DNA of 64,000 bases from Parapedobacter luteus (GTDB lineage: Bacteria > Bacteroidota > Bacteroidia > Sphingobacteriales > Sphingobacteriaceae), in assembly GCF_900168055.1 (NCBI RefSeq), contig NZ_FUYS01000002.1, positions 434,888 to 498,887 of the forward strand, given 5' to 3'. Positions within the stretch are counted from its first letter, which is position 1. Each line of letters begins with the position of its first letter. The notes below the pieces were generated by a model, which ran no database searches, had not been told where the DNA came from, and saw only the letters and a list, made by a program, of their open reading frames with translations. The position numbers and the translations under genes were made by a program. Positions 1-7,763 of this stretch are shown here, piece after piece.

Positions 1-358
1 CGGTAGCAATCCCCATGGTTTGTTTCTTGAGTGCGTCGAAGCATTCACCGGAAAGGATAAACGCACTGCCGGTAGATGATGTGATTTTATTTGCGGTGTG
101 TTCCCCCGAGCCTACGCCCACGGCTATTCTTACGTCAAGGGGAGGCACCTGTTTCATCCCTGCTTTTATGTGGATTGCCACGTTGAGCGCATGCTCCGGA
201 GCAACGCGGATTTGGAAACTATCTCCCCGGAATATTTCCCAGTCAGTCGGTTCCTTGCCATATTGGTTCAAGATACGCGTCAGTACGGGCTGCCATTCGT
301 TGGCAAGTTTTGATCGGGAGCTTACGATGTCTCCTGTTAATACAGCTATCGTTTTCAT
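1..358 (-). CDS. SatD-family protein, 3' part outside window
   Basis: Only the first 119 codons are present; the gene runs off the left edge. The start is the ATG read from 358 to 356. The visible part opens with MKTIAVLTGDIVSSR, followed by WEIFRGDSFQI (near residues 40-50), a DVRIAVGVGSGE segment and SGECFDAL near the edge. This is the pattern of the SatD family, named after a gene of the Streptococcus mutans sat locus and common in Bacteroidota, where members often sit beside a DUF3307 membrane protein. A C-terminal DNA-binding region is expected from the family but lies outside the window. Two identical-style inverted repeats lie just upstream and could be sites for this protein. The biochemical role of the family is not settled. 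Confidence 0.8.
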   Translation of the reverse strand, partial: MKTIAVLTGDIVSSRSKLANEWQPVLTRILNQYGKEPTDWEIFRGDSFQIRVAPEHALNVAIHIKAGMKQVPPLDVRIAVGVGSGEHTANKITSSTGSAFILSGECFDALKKQTMGIAT

Positions 359-379
359 ATTCCGTCTGCTTTAGTCAAA

Positions 380-399
380 TATCGGTTTTATATCCGATA
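380..399. promoter_or_regulatory. Inverted repeat upstream of satD-like gene, copy 1
   Basis: TATCGG and CCGATA arms are separated by 8 bases. The site lies 22 bases upstream of the SatD-family start, where a promoter and operator would be expected. An identical arrangement recurs 28 bases further upstream, which argues for protein binding rather than chance. Confidence 0.55.
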
Positions 400-407
400 A
401 TTGCAAA

Positions 408-427
408 TATCGGCTTTATGTCCGATA
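408..427. promoter_or_regulatory. Inverted repeat upstream of satD-like gene, copy 2
   Basis: It has the same arms (TATCGG, CCGATA) and the same 8-base spacer as the copy at 380-399, with a slightly different spacer sequence. The centre-to-centre distance is 28 bp. A weaker TTATCG/CGAT pattern follows near 436-445. Confidence 0.55.
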
Positions 428-565
428 AATCAACTTATCGCCCCGATGGCCAATATTGACTTGCGGCTACCATCAATGCATCGTGTTATCAATGCAAATA
501 TAATACTAAAATTATTAGTTTTATGGGTTGGGTGGAAAAAAATTTGATAGCGGTGGAGCAGACAC

Positions 566-1480
566 TCAATTAAATCCCGCCCTGAATTCCAGCGGGCTTT
601 GGTTGGTCTTCGCTTTAAATAAGCGGCTAAACGACTGCGGCTGTTCAAAGCCAAGTTCGTAGGCGATCTCCGACACCGTCAGTTGGGTGGTCGACAACCT
701 TTCTTTGGCTTTTTCAATCAACTTTTCATGGATGTGCTGCTGGGTAGTCTGTCCCGTCAGCGTCTTGAGCAAGCTTCCCAGGTAGTTGGGCGATACATGC
801 AGTTTTTCCGCAATGTACTGAGCCGTAGGCAGCCCCTTGCCGGTAAGGCCATTGGTGAAATAATCGTGTAATACGTTTTCCAGGCGTTCCAGCAATTGGT
901 GCCCGCTCTTTTTGCGGGTCAAAAACTGCCTTTGGTAAAAGCGCTCACTGTAATTAAACAACAGCGCTATTTGCGTAATGATAATATTCTGGCTGAATGC
1001 ATCGATATTGGCATGATATTCACGTTCGATATTTTTCAGGATACCGATAATGATCTGCTCTTCCTTTTCAGAAAGAAATAAGGCTTCATTGACCGCATAA
1101 CCAAAAAAATCATATGCTTTTATCTTTTTGGCCAGAAACGTATTCCATATAAAATCTGGATGAACCAGCAGTAACCACCCACTCGGCCTTATTTCCGGGT
1201 TTTCTGTTGAGATGCGTACCACCTGGCCGGGAGCAACGAACGATAAAAGCCCCTCGTCAAAATCGTATTGTTGCTGCCCGTAACGGAATTTTCCCTGTAT
1301 ATTCCGCTTAAGGCCCATCGAATAGAACTGCTGCACCCAGCTGATTTCCTTTTCTTTGGTTTGGTAAGTTACCAGCCCGTAGTCTACCAGGCTGACCAGT
1401 GGATGTTCCGGTTTGGGCAATCCACTCATTTGGTGAAATTCGCTCAGTGTTTTGAATGTATGGACGAATGTGTTGTTCAT
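566..1480 (-). CDS. AraC-family transcriptional regulator
   Basis: A 304-residue regulator. The C-terminal 100 residues carry two helix-turn-helix units: AEKLHVSPNYLGSLLK is the first, and VSEIAYELGFEQPQSFSRLFK is the second with the usual AraC signature ending in SPLEFR. The N-terminal two thirds match the cupin-like effector domain seen in Bacteroidota AraC proteins beginning FHxxxGLPKPEHPL. An upstream extension to 1567 would begin with TTG and lie inside the terminator of the preceding gene, so the ATG at 1480 is preferred. It lies downstream of an SDR gene on the same strand, 136 bases away, and probably controls it; the effector is unknown. Confidence 0.88.
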   Translation of the reverse strand: MNNTFVHTFKTLSEFHQMSGLPKPEHPLVSLVDYGLVTYQTKEKEISWVQQFYSMGLKRNIQGKFRYGQQQYDFDEGLLSFVAPGQVVRISTENPEIRPSGWLLLVHPDFIWNTFLAKKIKAYDFFGYAVNEALFLSEKEEQIIIGILKNIEREYHANIDAFSQNIIITQIALLFNYSERFYQRQFLTRKKSGHQLLERLENVLHDYFTNGLTGKGLPTAQYIAEKLHVSPNYLGSLLKTLTGQTTQQHIHEKLIEKAKERLSTTQLTVSEIAYELGFEQPQSFSRLFKAKTNQSPLEFRAGFN

Positions 1481-1565
1481 TTGCTCAAATTTAGCTAAAG
1501 CTGCTTTGACCTGCAACAATATTGGTCTATCCCCGCTCATCAGCTGCACGTTTGTGACAGCGTTC

Positions 1566-1604
1566 AAAAAAAATGAGACGGGATACCGAAAACCCGTCTC
1601 ATTT
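1566..1604 (-). terminator. Rho-independent terminator of the SDR gene
   Basis: Twelve-base perfect stem (AAATGAGACGGG at 1571-1582 with its complement at 1593-1604) and a run of T on the minus strand (1566-1573). It sits between the SDR gene and the AraC gene, so the two are probably separate transcription units. Confidence 0.85.
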
Positions 1605-1616
1605 GTCTTTCCGTGC

Positions 1617-2453
1617 TTAAAAATCAGTAGATTTACTTAGCTCTTCGTTGTTGCTCAATTCGGCTTCCAGCAGTCCTATTTTGTTGCGGGCCATGCCCAA
1701 TGAATCGCTTCCCATGAAGAAGTGCAGAGGCGGTTGCTCACTTTCGGCCAATTGGATAAAAGCAAGCGCTGCCTTTTGCGGGTCGCCGGGCTGATTGCCG
1801 ACAATCTGTGTTTCATGCAAGGCTTCAAGGTCACGGGCTTCTTTATAAGCAGCCAGCGGGTTCGCTGCCAAGCGGAGGGAGCCTTTCAACAAAAAATTGG
1901 TCTTGAAATAGCCGGGATAGACAACGGTCGCCTTGATGCCCATGGATTGAGTTTCTGCCGAAAAAGCCTCGGTAAGCCCGGCCACGGCAAACTTAGTGGC
2001 GTTGTAGATACCCCATCCGGGAAAGGTGCCTAAAAAGCCAGCAATGGACGAAATGTTGATGACGTGCCCTGACTTCTGGCGGCGCAGATGCGGCACTGCG
2101 TGCCGCATGACGTTCAGCAGGCCAAACACGTTGACCTCAAAGTTCATCCGGGCTTCCTCGTCGGTCAGTTCCTCCAGCGTACCGAGCTGGCCATAGCCCG
2201 CGTTGTTTACCACCACGTCAATAGAGCCGAATCGTTCTATCGTCCGGGCAATGGCTGTGCTTACACTTTTTTCATCAGCGATGTCCATTTCAATCGGCAG
2301 GAAATGGTTGAGCATGCCCACCTCCCTTGCCAGGCCGTCTGCATCTCTTGAGGTCGCCGCTACCGCGTAGCCAGCTTTTAATAATGCCTGTACGAGCGAT
2401 AGGCCCAGCCCCTTTGAAGCTCCGGTTACAAACCATACTTTTTTCGTGTTCAT
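1617..2453 (-). CDS. Short-chain dehydrogenase/reductase (SDR)
   Basis: A 278-residue classical SDR, predicted to be a cytoplasmic NAD(P)H-dependent oxidoreductase. The cofactor-binding glycine motif TGASKGLG is at residues 10-17, NNAG at about 85-88, the catalytic serine in INISSIAG, and the catalytic pair YNATK at about 155-159. The substrate cannot be told from sequence. The acidic residue after the second strand is missing (ATSRD), which favours NADP(H). The gene is followed by a strong terminator and then an AraC regulator. A 16-bp inverted repeat lies 38 bases upstream of the start. Confidence 0.9.
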   Translation of the reverse strand: MNTKKVWFVTGASKGLGLSLVQALLKAGYAVAATSRDADGLAREVGMLNHFLPIEMDIADEKSVSTAIARTIERFGSIDVVVNNAGYGQLGTLEELTDEEARMNFEVNVFGLLNVMRHAVPHLRRQKSGHVINISSIAGFLGTFPGWGIYNATKFAVAGLTEAFSAETQSMGIKATVVYPGYFKTNFLLKGSLRLAANPLAAYKEARDLEALHETQIVGNQPGDPQKAALAFIQLAESEQPPLHFFMGSDSLGMARNKIGLLEAELSNNEELSKSTDF

Positions 2454-2490
2454 GTTTTGAGTGTTTATTGTTTACGATTACGCTACAAAA

Positions 2491-2506
2491 TTGGCCATTG
2501 GGCCAA
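2491..2506. promoter_or_regulatory. Palindrome upstream of SDR gene
   Basis: Perfect inverted repeat TTGGCC-ATTG-GGCCAA, 38 bases upstream of the SDR start. This is a plausible regulator site, though AraC proteins usually bind direct rather than inverted repeats. Confidence 0.35.
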
Positions 2507-2576
2507 CTTTGGACGTAACCGAATCAATGGTTGATGTAACAGAAACAACGATATGGTTGTAGCCACTTGGCTGGCA

Positions 2577-3128
2577 TCACCTTACCCGATCCCGCGTTAA
2601 GCTGTAATTGTCAAAGTTCGGGTGGTGCCAAAACGCTTCGAGTCCGATTTTTCCAAAGACCTCAAGTTCGTCCGAATACATGGGGTAAAGGCCCGAGATG
2701 TTGATCGTATAGTCCGTACCGATGTCAATATCGAGGTAATCTTCCCGGTCTAACGTGCTCGGTGCGAAAACAAAAAAAGCATCCATTGCCGAATCCGGGC
2801 TTATCTGCTCGCCAACGTTTATCGTTTGTCCATACGAGAAAGGGCCATTGCCCCTGAGTTGATTGGCGATATACCCGATGATCTGTCCCCACGCTAAATT
2901 GGAGGACGCTACCGAAATACAAAGTTCAAGCCTGCCGTGTTTCCAGGCGGGATGATCAACCAAGGACAATCCGTAGGTCAAAGCGGTGATATACCCGCTG
3001 TCCGGGATTTCGGGATAGACGATGGATGCTACGCCGGGCAGGCCATCAATGAGGCTCTCGTTTCTGTAAAACAGCGGCTCCCGTTGAAAAATATGGTCCA
3101 GGTATTCCAGATACTTTTCTGCTGCCAT
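2577..3128 (-). CDS. Suppressor-of-fused (SUFU) domain protein
   Basis: A 183-residue protein made almost entirely of one SUFU domain. Recognisable pieces are ASIVYPEIPDSGYITALTYG (residues 34-53), LVDHPAWKHGRLELCISV and GNGPFSYGQTINVGE, which are typical of bacterial SUFU-family proteins. In animals SUFU is a regulator in Hedgehog signalling; bacterial homologues are small soluble proteins, some of them immunity proteins in polymorphic toxin loci. No toxin is encoded next to it here. No signal peptide or membrane segment is visible, so a cytoplasmic location is likely. Confidence 0.8.
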   Translation of the reverse strand: MAAEKYLEYLDHIFQREPLFYRNESLIDGLPGVASIVYPEIPDSGYITALTYGLSLVDHPAWKHGRLELCISVASSNLAWGQIIGYIANQLRGNGPFSYGQTINVGEQISPDSAMDAFFVFAPSTLDREDYLDIDIGTDYTINISGLYPMYSDELEVFGKIGLEAFWHHPNFDNYSLTRDRVR

Positions 3129-3222
3129 AAGCTGATATGATTTAAAACAGTATGCCCCTAAAGGTACAATAAAAAAACACGCCCGAGCGAATCCAGCTCA
3201 TCAACCGCAGCTTCACCCTGTC

Positions 3223-3240
3223 GTTACGGTTTCCCGTAAC
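3223..3240. repeat. Short inverted repeat in intergenic region
   Basis: GTTACGG and CCGTAAC arms with a 4-base loop, between the SUFU gene and a small membrane-protein gene. It is too short and lacks a T run, so it is not a clear terminator. Confidence 0.3.
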
Positions 3241-3260
3241 GGAGTGCCTTCATCCTTAAG

Positions 3261-3268
3261 TACCTTTG
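3261..3268 (+). promoter_or_regulatory. -7 promoter element for small membrane protein
   Basis: TACCTTTG matches the Bacteroidota -7 consensus TAnnTTTG and lies 34 bases upstream of the ATG at 3303. No convincing -33 element was seen. Confidence 0.45.
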
Positions 3269-3302
3269 AAGGCAGGTCAGTACGGAACTGCTACTAACTC
3301 AC

Positions 3303-3530
3303 ATGGTTATGAAATTTATTTTTTTACAAGCCACACCTTCAGGAGAAATCGTGGCGTTCGTCTTTATTCTTGCCATTTCGATTGCCGTATTTTTTGCGAT
3401 AAGGGGGATTTTGCTGTGGTATTGGAAAGTTGATACCCTGGTAAAAAACCAGGAAGAAGCAAACCAGATTTTGAGGTCCATTGCGCGGATGCTGGAGTTG
3501 AGGGAAGAATCTACTTCCAAGTCAGACTAA
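3303..3530 (+). CDS. Small single-helix membrane protein
   Basis: A 75-residue protein with one hydrophobic helix at about residues 16-38 (VAFVFILAISIAVFFAIRG). A polar, weakly amphipathic tail follows (NQEEANQILRSIARMLELREE) that could form a coiled coil. Proteins of this build are common in Bacteroidota, but no function is known to me. A second in-frame ATG at 3309 is an equally good start. It is the only plus-strand gene in the first 16 kb and has its own likely promoter. Confidence 0.7.
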   Translation: MVMKFIFLQATPSGEIVAFVFILAISIAVFFAIRGILLWYWKVDTLVKNQEEANQILRSIARMLELREESTSKSD

Positions 3531-3551
3531 CGCCAGCTGGAGCCAAAAAAA

Positions 3552-4874
3552 TTATTTTTCCAAAATGATGTCGAGCACGTTGTTCCGCTCGGCGTCCGTG
3601 CTCAGCTGAAACGTTTTTGTCTGCCCGCCGGCGGTTATCCGCAATGCCGCCGTATTCGGCGGGATGCGTCCGAGATTTTCGGCCCTGAACAGAATGCGGT
3701 TGTTTCCGGGTTTCAGCATGACTCCAAAGCGTTTGCCAGCCTTTGTGACCGCCAGTCCGTCTGCAACGGTGGCTCCGTTTACCTGGATGGAAATGATGTC
3801 TCCGTCTTCGACCTGCTGGTCCCAGATCTCCAGCTCGATCTTTTCAGTGCGGACCGTCCACTGCCCGATGAGCATATTCCGGCGGCCTGCCGTTTTTCCG
3901 CGATAGGCGGGCACTGTGGGCTCGGGGTGCGGGCGGACGGCAGCCGACCCGGGCCGGTATTGAAACCGCGCTACCATGACGGTCGCATAAGCATTAGCGC
4001 GATTGCTGAAGTCAAAGGCAAAAAGCCCTGCGTCGCTGCCGCCCGTGCCGATAAGGAAGTTAGCCGTGTTCGGCGGCAAGGCACCATAATTATCGGCAAA
4101 AAAAGCGATATAATTTTCCCCCGTATCCAACGTCAATTCGTCCAGCTCCATCGCTTTTTCTACGGGCAGGTTGTGCGCTATTAACCGGCCGTTGTGCACC
4201 ACGGTTACGGTGTCATGGTCATACCGTTCCTCATCCTGCACGGCAAAAGACAGCGTAGGTGCATCGGTAGGTATTGGATCGTACACACCATAATAGAGGG
4301 AATCTGTATGTACGATGCGGCTGGTATGCGGATGCACCCAGGGGGTGGTATCCGCGCGCTGAAGGACGATTGCCCCGCGATAAAGGAAATCCCGGATATA
4401 CACTTTGGTATTGGTTTGGAGCTCGTCGTCGTACAATCCACTCATGAAAACGCCGAAATCATCGATCCAAAGGCGGCTTAGCCGCAGTTGATCAGCGGTA
4501 TCGCCCCGTTCGTGGTCAAGGGTGCCATTCAGGTACATCATCCACGGACCCAATCCGAAAGGCTGCTCATCCACGGGCACCTTGTTTCTGCCGATACCCA
4601 GCCGGCGGTCATGTTTCTTGACCAGTAGCAGTTCATATTCGCCCGCGAAGCCGCCGTAGGTCAATGATAGCTTGGCCGGGTAGAGCATGTTTTTCACCGG
4701 CGCCGAAATATGCAGCTGCATGCGGATGGCCGGGATATGTGGCCATGGCTGGTACTTCATCTCCCATATCCCCGGCCACATGGAGCCTGCCTGGGCCGCA
4801 GCAACCAGGGCGAGGCAGCATAAAAAAGCCGTGCACGTATTCCTGAGGACAAATCTTTTGGTGATAATGATCAT
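3552..4874 (-). CDS. Exported protein with duplicated C-terminal domain, unknown function
   Basis: A 440-residue protein starting with a signal peptide that ends near AAAQA (residue 29). The second half contains two copies of one domain. Copy 1 (around residues 220-285) reads DTVTVVHNGRLIA...ENYIAFFADNYGALPPNTA. Copy 2 (around 355-430) reads DIISIQVNGATVA...NNRILFRAENLGRIPPNTA. The shared G.N.I.F.A.N.G..PPNTA core shows an internal duplication, probably beta-rich. I do not recognise a named family with certainty. It is the last gene of a three-gene unit; its ATG follows directly on the stop codon of the lipoprotein gene, implying translational coupling. A periplasmic or surface location is inferred from the signal peptide. 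Confidence 0.75.
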   Translation of the reverse strand: MIIITKRFVLRNTCTAFLCCLALVAAAQAGSMWPGIWEMKYQPWPHIPAIRMQLHISAPVKNMLYPAKLSLTYGGFAGEYELLLVKKHDRRLGIGRNKVPVDEQPFGLGPWMMYLNGTLDHERGDTADQLRLSRLWIDDFGVFMSGLYDDELQTNTKVYIRDFLYRGAIVLQRADTTPWVHPHTSRIVHTDSLYYGVYDPIPTDAPTLSFAVQDEERYDHDTVTVVHNGRLIAHNLPVEKAMELDELTLDTGENYIAFFADNYGALPPNTANFLIGTGGSDAGLFAFDFSNRANAYATVMVARFQYRPGSAAVRPHPEPTVPAYRGKTAGRRNMLIGQWTVRTEKIELEIWDQQVEDGDIISIQVNGATVADGLAVTKAGKRFGVMLKPGNNRILFRAENLGRIPPNTAALRITAGGQTKTFQLSTDAERNNVLDIILEK

Positions 4875-5504
4875 CTATAGGCGTTCGAAGGAAGTCACCG
4901 AGCCATCCCGGCGAAACGATATTTGCCAAAGCTCCCGTGCACCATCGATGCGGTTGGGGTACCACCGGGTAAGGCCACTATGAATGATCAGGTACACATG
5001 GTTGGCCTGCCGTGCCCCTTCAATGGCGGCTGCTTTCTCATTATAATTCCGGATAACGGCTGCCGCCGTGCGGAAGGGCACGCTGTCCAGGGCAATCATT
5101 TTGTCCGATAATCGTTCGCGCGCCGAAAGCTGGACAGGGTGGGGGCCACTCCATTTTCCTTGGCGGTAGGTATACGCATCTACATAGTCCATGTTTTCGG
5201 GGTGTTGCAATTTTGCCGCGATGCGGCCATCGTCATAAAAGTGGATATCCGCGTATAAATTGATGGACCTCGAGCGGTATTGCGGCAGCTCCCTGAGCTG
5301 CTGTTCGGCACGGGCCAGCGCATCCTCGTCAGCAACGAACCTGGCAACAGATTCCCGATTCGCAGAAAAGAATGGCTCTTCAGGCCGCGTATTGAATGTA
5401 TCCTTGATGCTTTTGGATACGTGTTGGCACGCCGTCAGCAGCAGGGCGGCACACCATATCGCCGCGTTGCGCGCGAATACTGAGCATGAAGTTTTCATCG
5501 TCAT
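4875..5504 (-). CDS. Lipoprotein of unknown function
   Basis: A 209-residue protein with a lipoprotein signal: a short charged start, a hydrophobic stretch and the lipobox LLTAC, with the lipidated cysteine at about residue 26. The mature part is polar, with an ILYADIHFYDDG-like segment and a C-terminal ELWQISFRRDGSVTSF, suggesting a small beta-rich domain. Its ATG overlaps the stop of the upstream membrane-protein gene in an ATGA arrangement, and the downstream gene starts immediately after its stop, so the three are translated as a unit. An in-frame ATG at 5498 is an alternative start. No family was recognised. Confidence 0.72.
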   Translation of the reverse strand: MTMKTSCSVFARNAAIWCAALLLTACQHVSKSIKDTFNTRPEEPFFSANRESVARFVADEDALARAEQQLRELPQYRSRSINLYADIHFYDDGRIAAKLQHPENMDYVDAYTYRQGKWSGPHPVQLSARERLSDKMIALDSVPFRTAAAVIRNYNEKAAAIEGARQANHVYLIIHSGLTRWYPNRIDGARELWQISFRRDGSVTSFERL

Positions 5505-6493
5505 TCGGTCTGATCAAGATCTGTGGCAAAAGCTACCGTTTGCGGTTGGTCTGCCAGGTAAAAAATCGGGATGGTTTCTGCCCGCGTAATATCCATTCCC
5601 AGCAAGCTGACAATTTTTTTGCAGCTCGTTCGGTGGGTAGTACCCCGGTAGTCCTCATATTCCAGTTCAAAGCGTACCTGTGGCTGCTCGTTGATATACG
5701 TGCCGGTTTGCTTGGCTTCCAGCAGCCGTGCCGTCGCTCGGTGTCCCGTGTATTTCAGCTGCACGGCAATCTTGTCATTCAGAAAAAACCGGCCCAAGCC
5801 ACCATTCATAAGCCACCGCAGGCCTAGCAACGTCAGCGGGCAGACCACCAGCGGGTGAAAGAACGTAAGAAAACGCCAGCCCGTGCCCTGATGTTCATAG
5901 CGATAGCTTAGCAGGTAGTAGGCTACAACCAATCCCAGCAGCCCCATCCACCCCAGAAAAACGAGGAGGCGCCGAATAGTATCCGGCTGGAACGCCGAAC
6001 CGTCGATAACGATGGCGGGGTTTTTCGTCAAGGTTTCATCAATCCGCAAGCGCAGCCGCTGCCCCACATCGAACCGGCCTAGCTGCGGGCGCATATCTAC
6101 CACGGGAAACGTTTCCTGAATAGGCACACCCGACAAGTTGTTGAAGCGTAAAGTGACCGCCAGTTGCTGCGGATTTTTCCCCGCTTTGCCCGCCGTCCGT
6201 GAGGCGACCACTTCGGCATCGCGTATTACCCCCGTTCTTAAGAGCTGATTCATCTGGCGCAGTTCCTTGGCCGGCGCTATAAACCACTGCCCAAAATAGC
6301 GCGCCAACAGCCAGCTCCACAGCACGACCGATACGACCAGGTATACAAGCGCCCAGTAAGGAGCAGACAAGGAGCTTACAAAACGCTGGCCCCCGGAGTA
6401 ACAGATGCTATAGTACAAAAACATCGGAAAAGGCACCGCAAAAAAGAAGGCATACAGCGCCCAGAAAAGTGACATACCGTTTTTAAACGCCAT
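5501..6493 (-). CDS. Polytopic membrane protein, DUF3592-like
   Basis: About 330 residues with two pairs of hydrophobic helices (near residues 8-30, 45-65, 175-195 and 205-230). Each pair is followed by a soluble domain. The soluble parts share a pattern of A.v......G......P.V...l.......G......V.........PI.Y, resembling DUF3592-type domains, so the protein may be an internal duplication. An upstream TTG at 6499 is not preferred. A strong promoter lies so close (element at 6497-6504) that translation is either leaderless at the ATG 6493 or begins at the internal ATG 6475. It is the first gene of the three-gene envelope operon. Confidence 0.7.
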   Translation of the reverse strand: MAFKNGMSLFWALYAFFFAVPFPMFLYYSICYSGGQRFVSSLSAPYWALVYLVVSVVLWSWLLARYFGQWFIAPAKELRQMNQLLRTGVIRDAEVVASRTAGKAGKNPQQLAVTLRFNNLSGVPIQETFPVVDMRPQLGRFDVGQRLRLRIDETLTKNPAIVIDGSAFQPDTIRRLLVFLGWMGLLGLVVAYYLLSYRYEHQGTGWRFLTFFHPLVVCPLTLLGLRWLMNGGLGRFFLNDKIAVQLKYTGHRATARLLEAKQTGTYINEQPQVRFELEYEDYRGTTHRTSCKKIVSLLGMDITRAETIPIFYLADQPQTVAFATDLDQTE

Positions 6494-6496
6494 ATA

Positions 6497-6526
6497 CAAA
6501 GATAAAATTTTTTGTGAATGCCCAAA
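6497..6526 (-). promoter_or_regulatory. Promoter of three-gene envelope operon
   Basis: On the minus strand TTTG (6523-6526) is followed after 18 bases by TATCTTTG (6504-6497), a near-consensus Bacteroidota promoter. The transcription start would fall within a few bases of the ATG at 6493. Confidence 0.6.
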
Positions 6527-6604
6527 ACTTGCGGTTTATACAAAATGGGTTGCTATCCGTTTGTGATGCAGGTTTCGCTCTATATTTTGCCTATGCGTAA
6601 GCTA

Positions 6605-7714
6605 TCATTCTTTCTGTACGGTGAAATAGTAGAGATTCCATGCTTCTGAATTGGCCTCCACTATATCAAGAAAGCCATCGTTGTTCAAATCACCGATTTC
6701 AATATGATACGTGTCATCACCTAAATCTTCTCTCAAATACTTTATTGTGAATAGATGGTTGCCATTCCCTATAAATACACGGTTGGGCGTTCCACTGTTT
6801 CCTTCAATAATATCGATAATCCCATCGTTATTCAAATCGCTCAATGCAATTGAATTGGTAGCGCTAGAATCACCGAATGCTATCGATTCTTTAAAATCCA
6901 TAGCCGTGTTGCCAAGGTATATCCGATTAGGCGCACCCAAGTTTCCAACGACAATATCTAAGTTTCCATCATCGTTGATATCAGCTACCGCGACCGAGCG
7001 ACACGCTAATCCTTCTTCGCCAAAGGGTATGGTGCGGGAAAAATACCTGTTGCCTTTGTTGAAAAAGACTTTATTATTTCCGCTTCTCTCCGCAGTAATC
7101 AGGTCTATATTTCCATCTACATCTGTTGCGACAGTCATTGTTGTTTCGGACTCGTCATCGCCAAAGTAAATGCATTGATCGAAGTGACCCTTCCCGTCGT
7201 TGAACCATATCTCATTTTTTGACCTTCTATTGGAGAATATAACGTCCATATATCCATCGTTGTCAACGTCCGCTGTTTCGACATGTCTTGTTGGCGACTT
7301 AAGGTTTCCAATGTTTACCGACTTCTCAAATGACCATATGGAATCTCCAAAATATATCGTGTTTGGTATCTTATCGTTGGCTACAAGTATATCCTGATAA
7401 CCGTCATTGTTTAAGTCCGCTGCCTTGATGCAATATGATGCGTCGAGCATTTTTCCGAGCAGTTGGCCCGATTTAAAATTACCAGTTCCGTCATTGAAGT
7501 AGATGTAGTTCTGCTCAGCCCAATGTCTTCCATTCGCTACCAGTGCATCAAGATCACCGTCGTTGTCAACATCGGCTAATGTGATCCAACCGGTTCTATT
7601 GGATTGGGTTCCGATAGCTAACGCACCATCACCATTTAAAAAATCGACTTCTTGACAAAAAGCACTGAAATAAGTAAAAAGGGGAAGTATATATAAAATG
7701 GATCGGTTTGTCAT
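6605..7714 (-). CDS. FG-GAP/VCBS repeat protein, seven-bladed propeller
   Basis: A 369-residue exported protein: signal peptide (cleavage near AFCQ, residue 21), then seven repeats of about 47 residues. Each carries an aspartate-rich calcium-binding loop: DVDNDGDLD, DLNNDGYQD, DVDNDGYMD, DVDGNIDLI, DINDDGNLD, DLNNDGIID and DLNNDGFLD. Seven repeats fit a complete integrin-alpha-like beta-propeller. The fourth loop is short by two residues and may not bind calcium. No C-terminal sorting domain or anchor is visible, so it may be periplasmic or secreted. Base composition is more AT-rich than the preceding operon. Its binding partner is unknown. Confidence 0.85.
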   Translation of the reverse strand: MTNRSILYILPLFTYFSAFCQEVDFLNGDGALAIGTQSNRTGWITLADVDNDGDLDALVANGRHWAEQNYIYFNDGTGNFKSGQLLGKMLDASYCIKAADLNNDGYQDILVANDKIPNTIYFGDSIWSFEKSVNIGNLKSPTRHVETADVDNDGYMDVIFSNRRSKNEIWFNDGKGHFDQCIYFGDDESETTMTVATDVDGNIDLITAERSGNNKVFFNKGNRYFSRTIPFGEEGLACRSVAVADINDDGNLDIVVGNLGAPNRIYLGNTAMDFKESIAFGDSSATNSIALSDLNNDGIIDIIEGNSGTPNRVFIGNGNHLFTIKYLREDLGDDTYHIEIGDLNNDGFLDIVEANSEAWNLYYFTVQKE

Positions 7715-7728
7715 TTTGAGTTTTTATG

Positions 7729-7736
7729 CAAATGTA
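7729..7736 (-). promoter_or_regulatory. -7 element for FG-GAP gene
   Basis: TACATTTG on the minus strand, 14 bases upstream of the ATG at 7714; matches TAnnTTTG. Confidence 0.45.
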
Positions 7737-7763
7737 TCCATTTTGAATTGGTATTGTAATGTC

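Noticed and set aside
2577-3128. Immunity protein of a toxin locus
   Set aside because: SUFU domains occur as immunity proteins, but no toxin-like gene, secretion domain or repeated immunity genes lie nearby.
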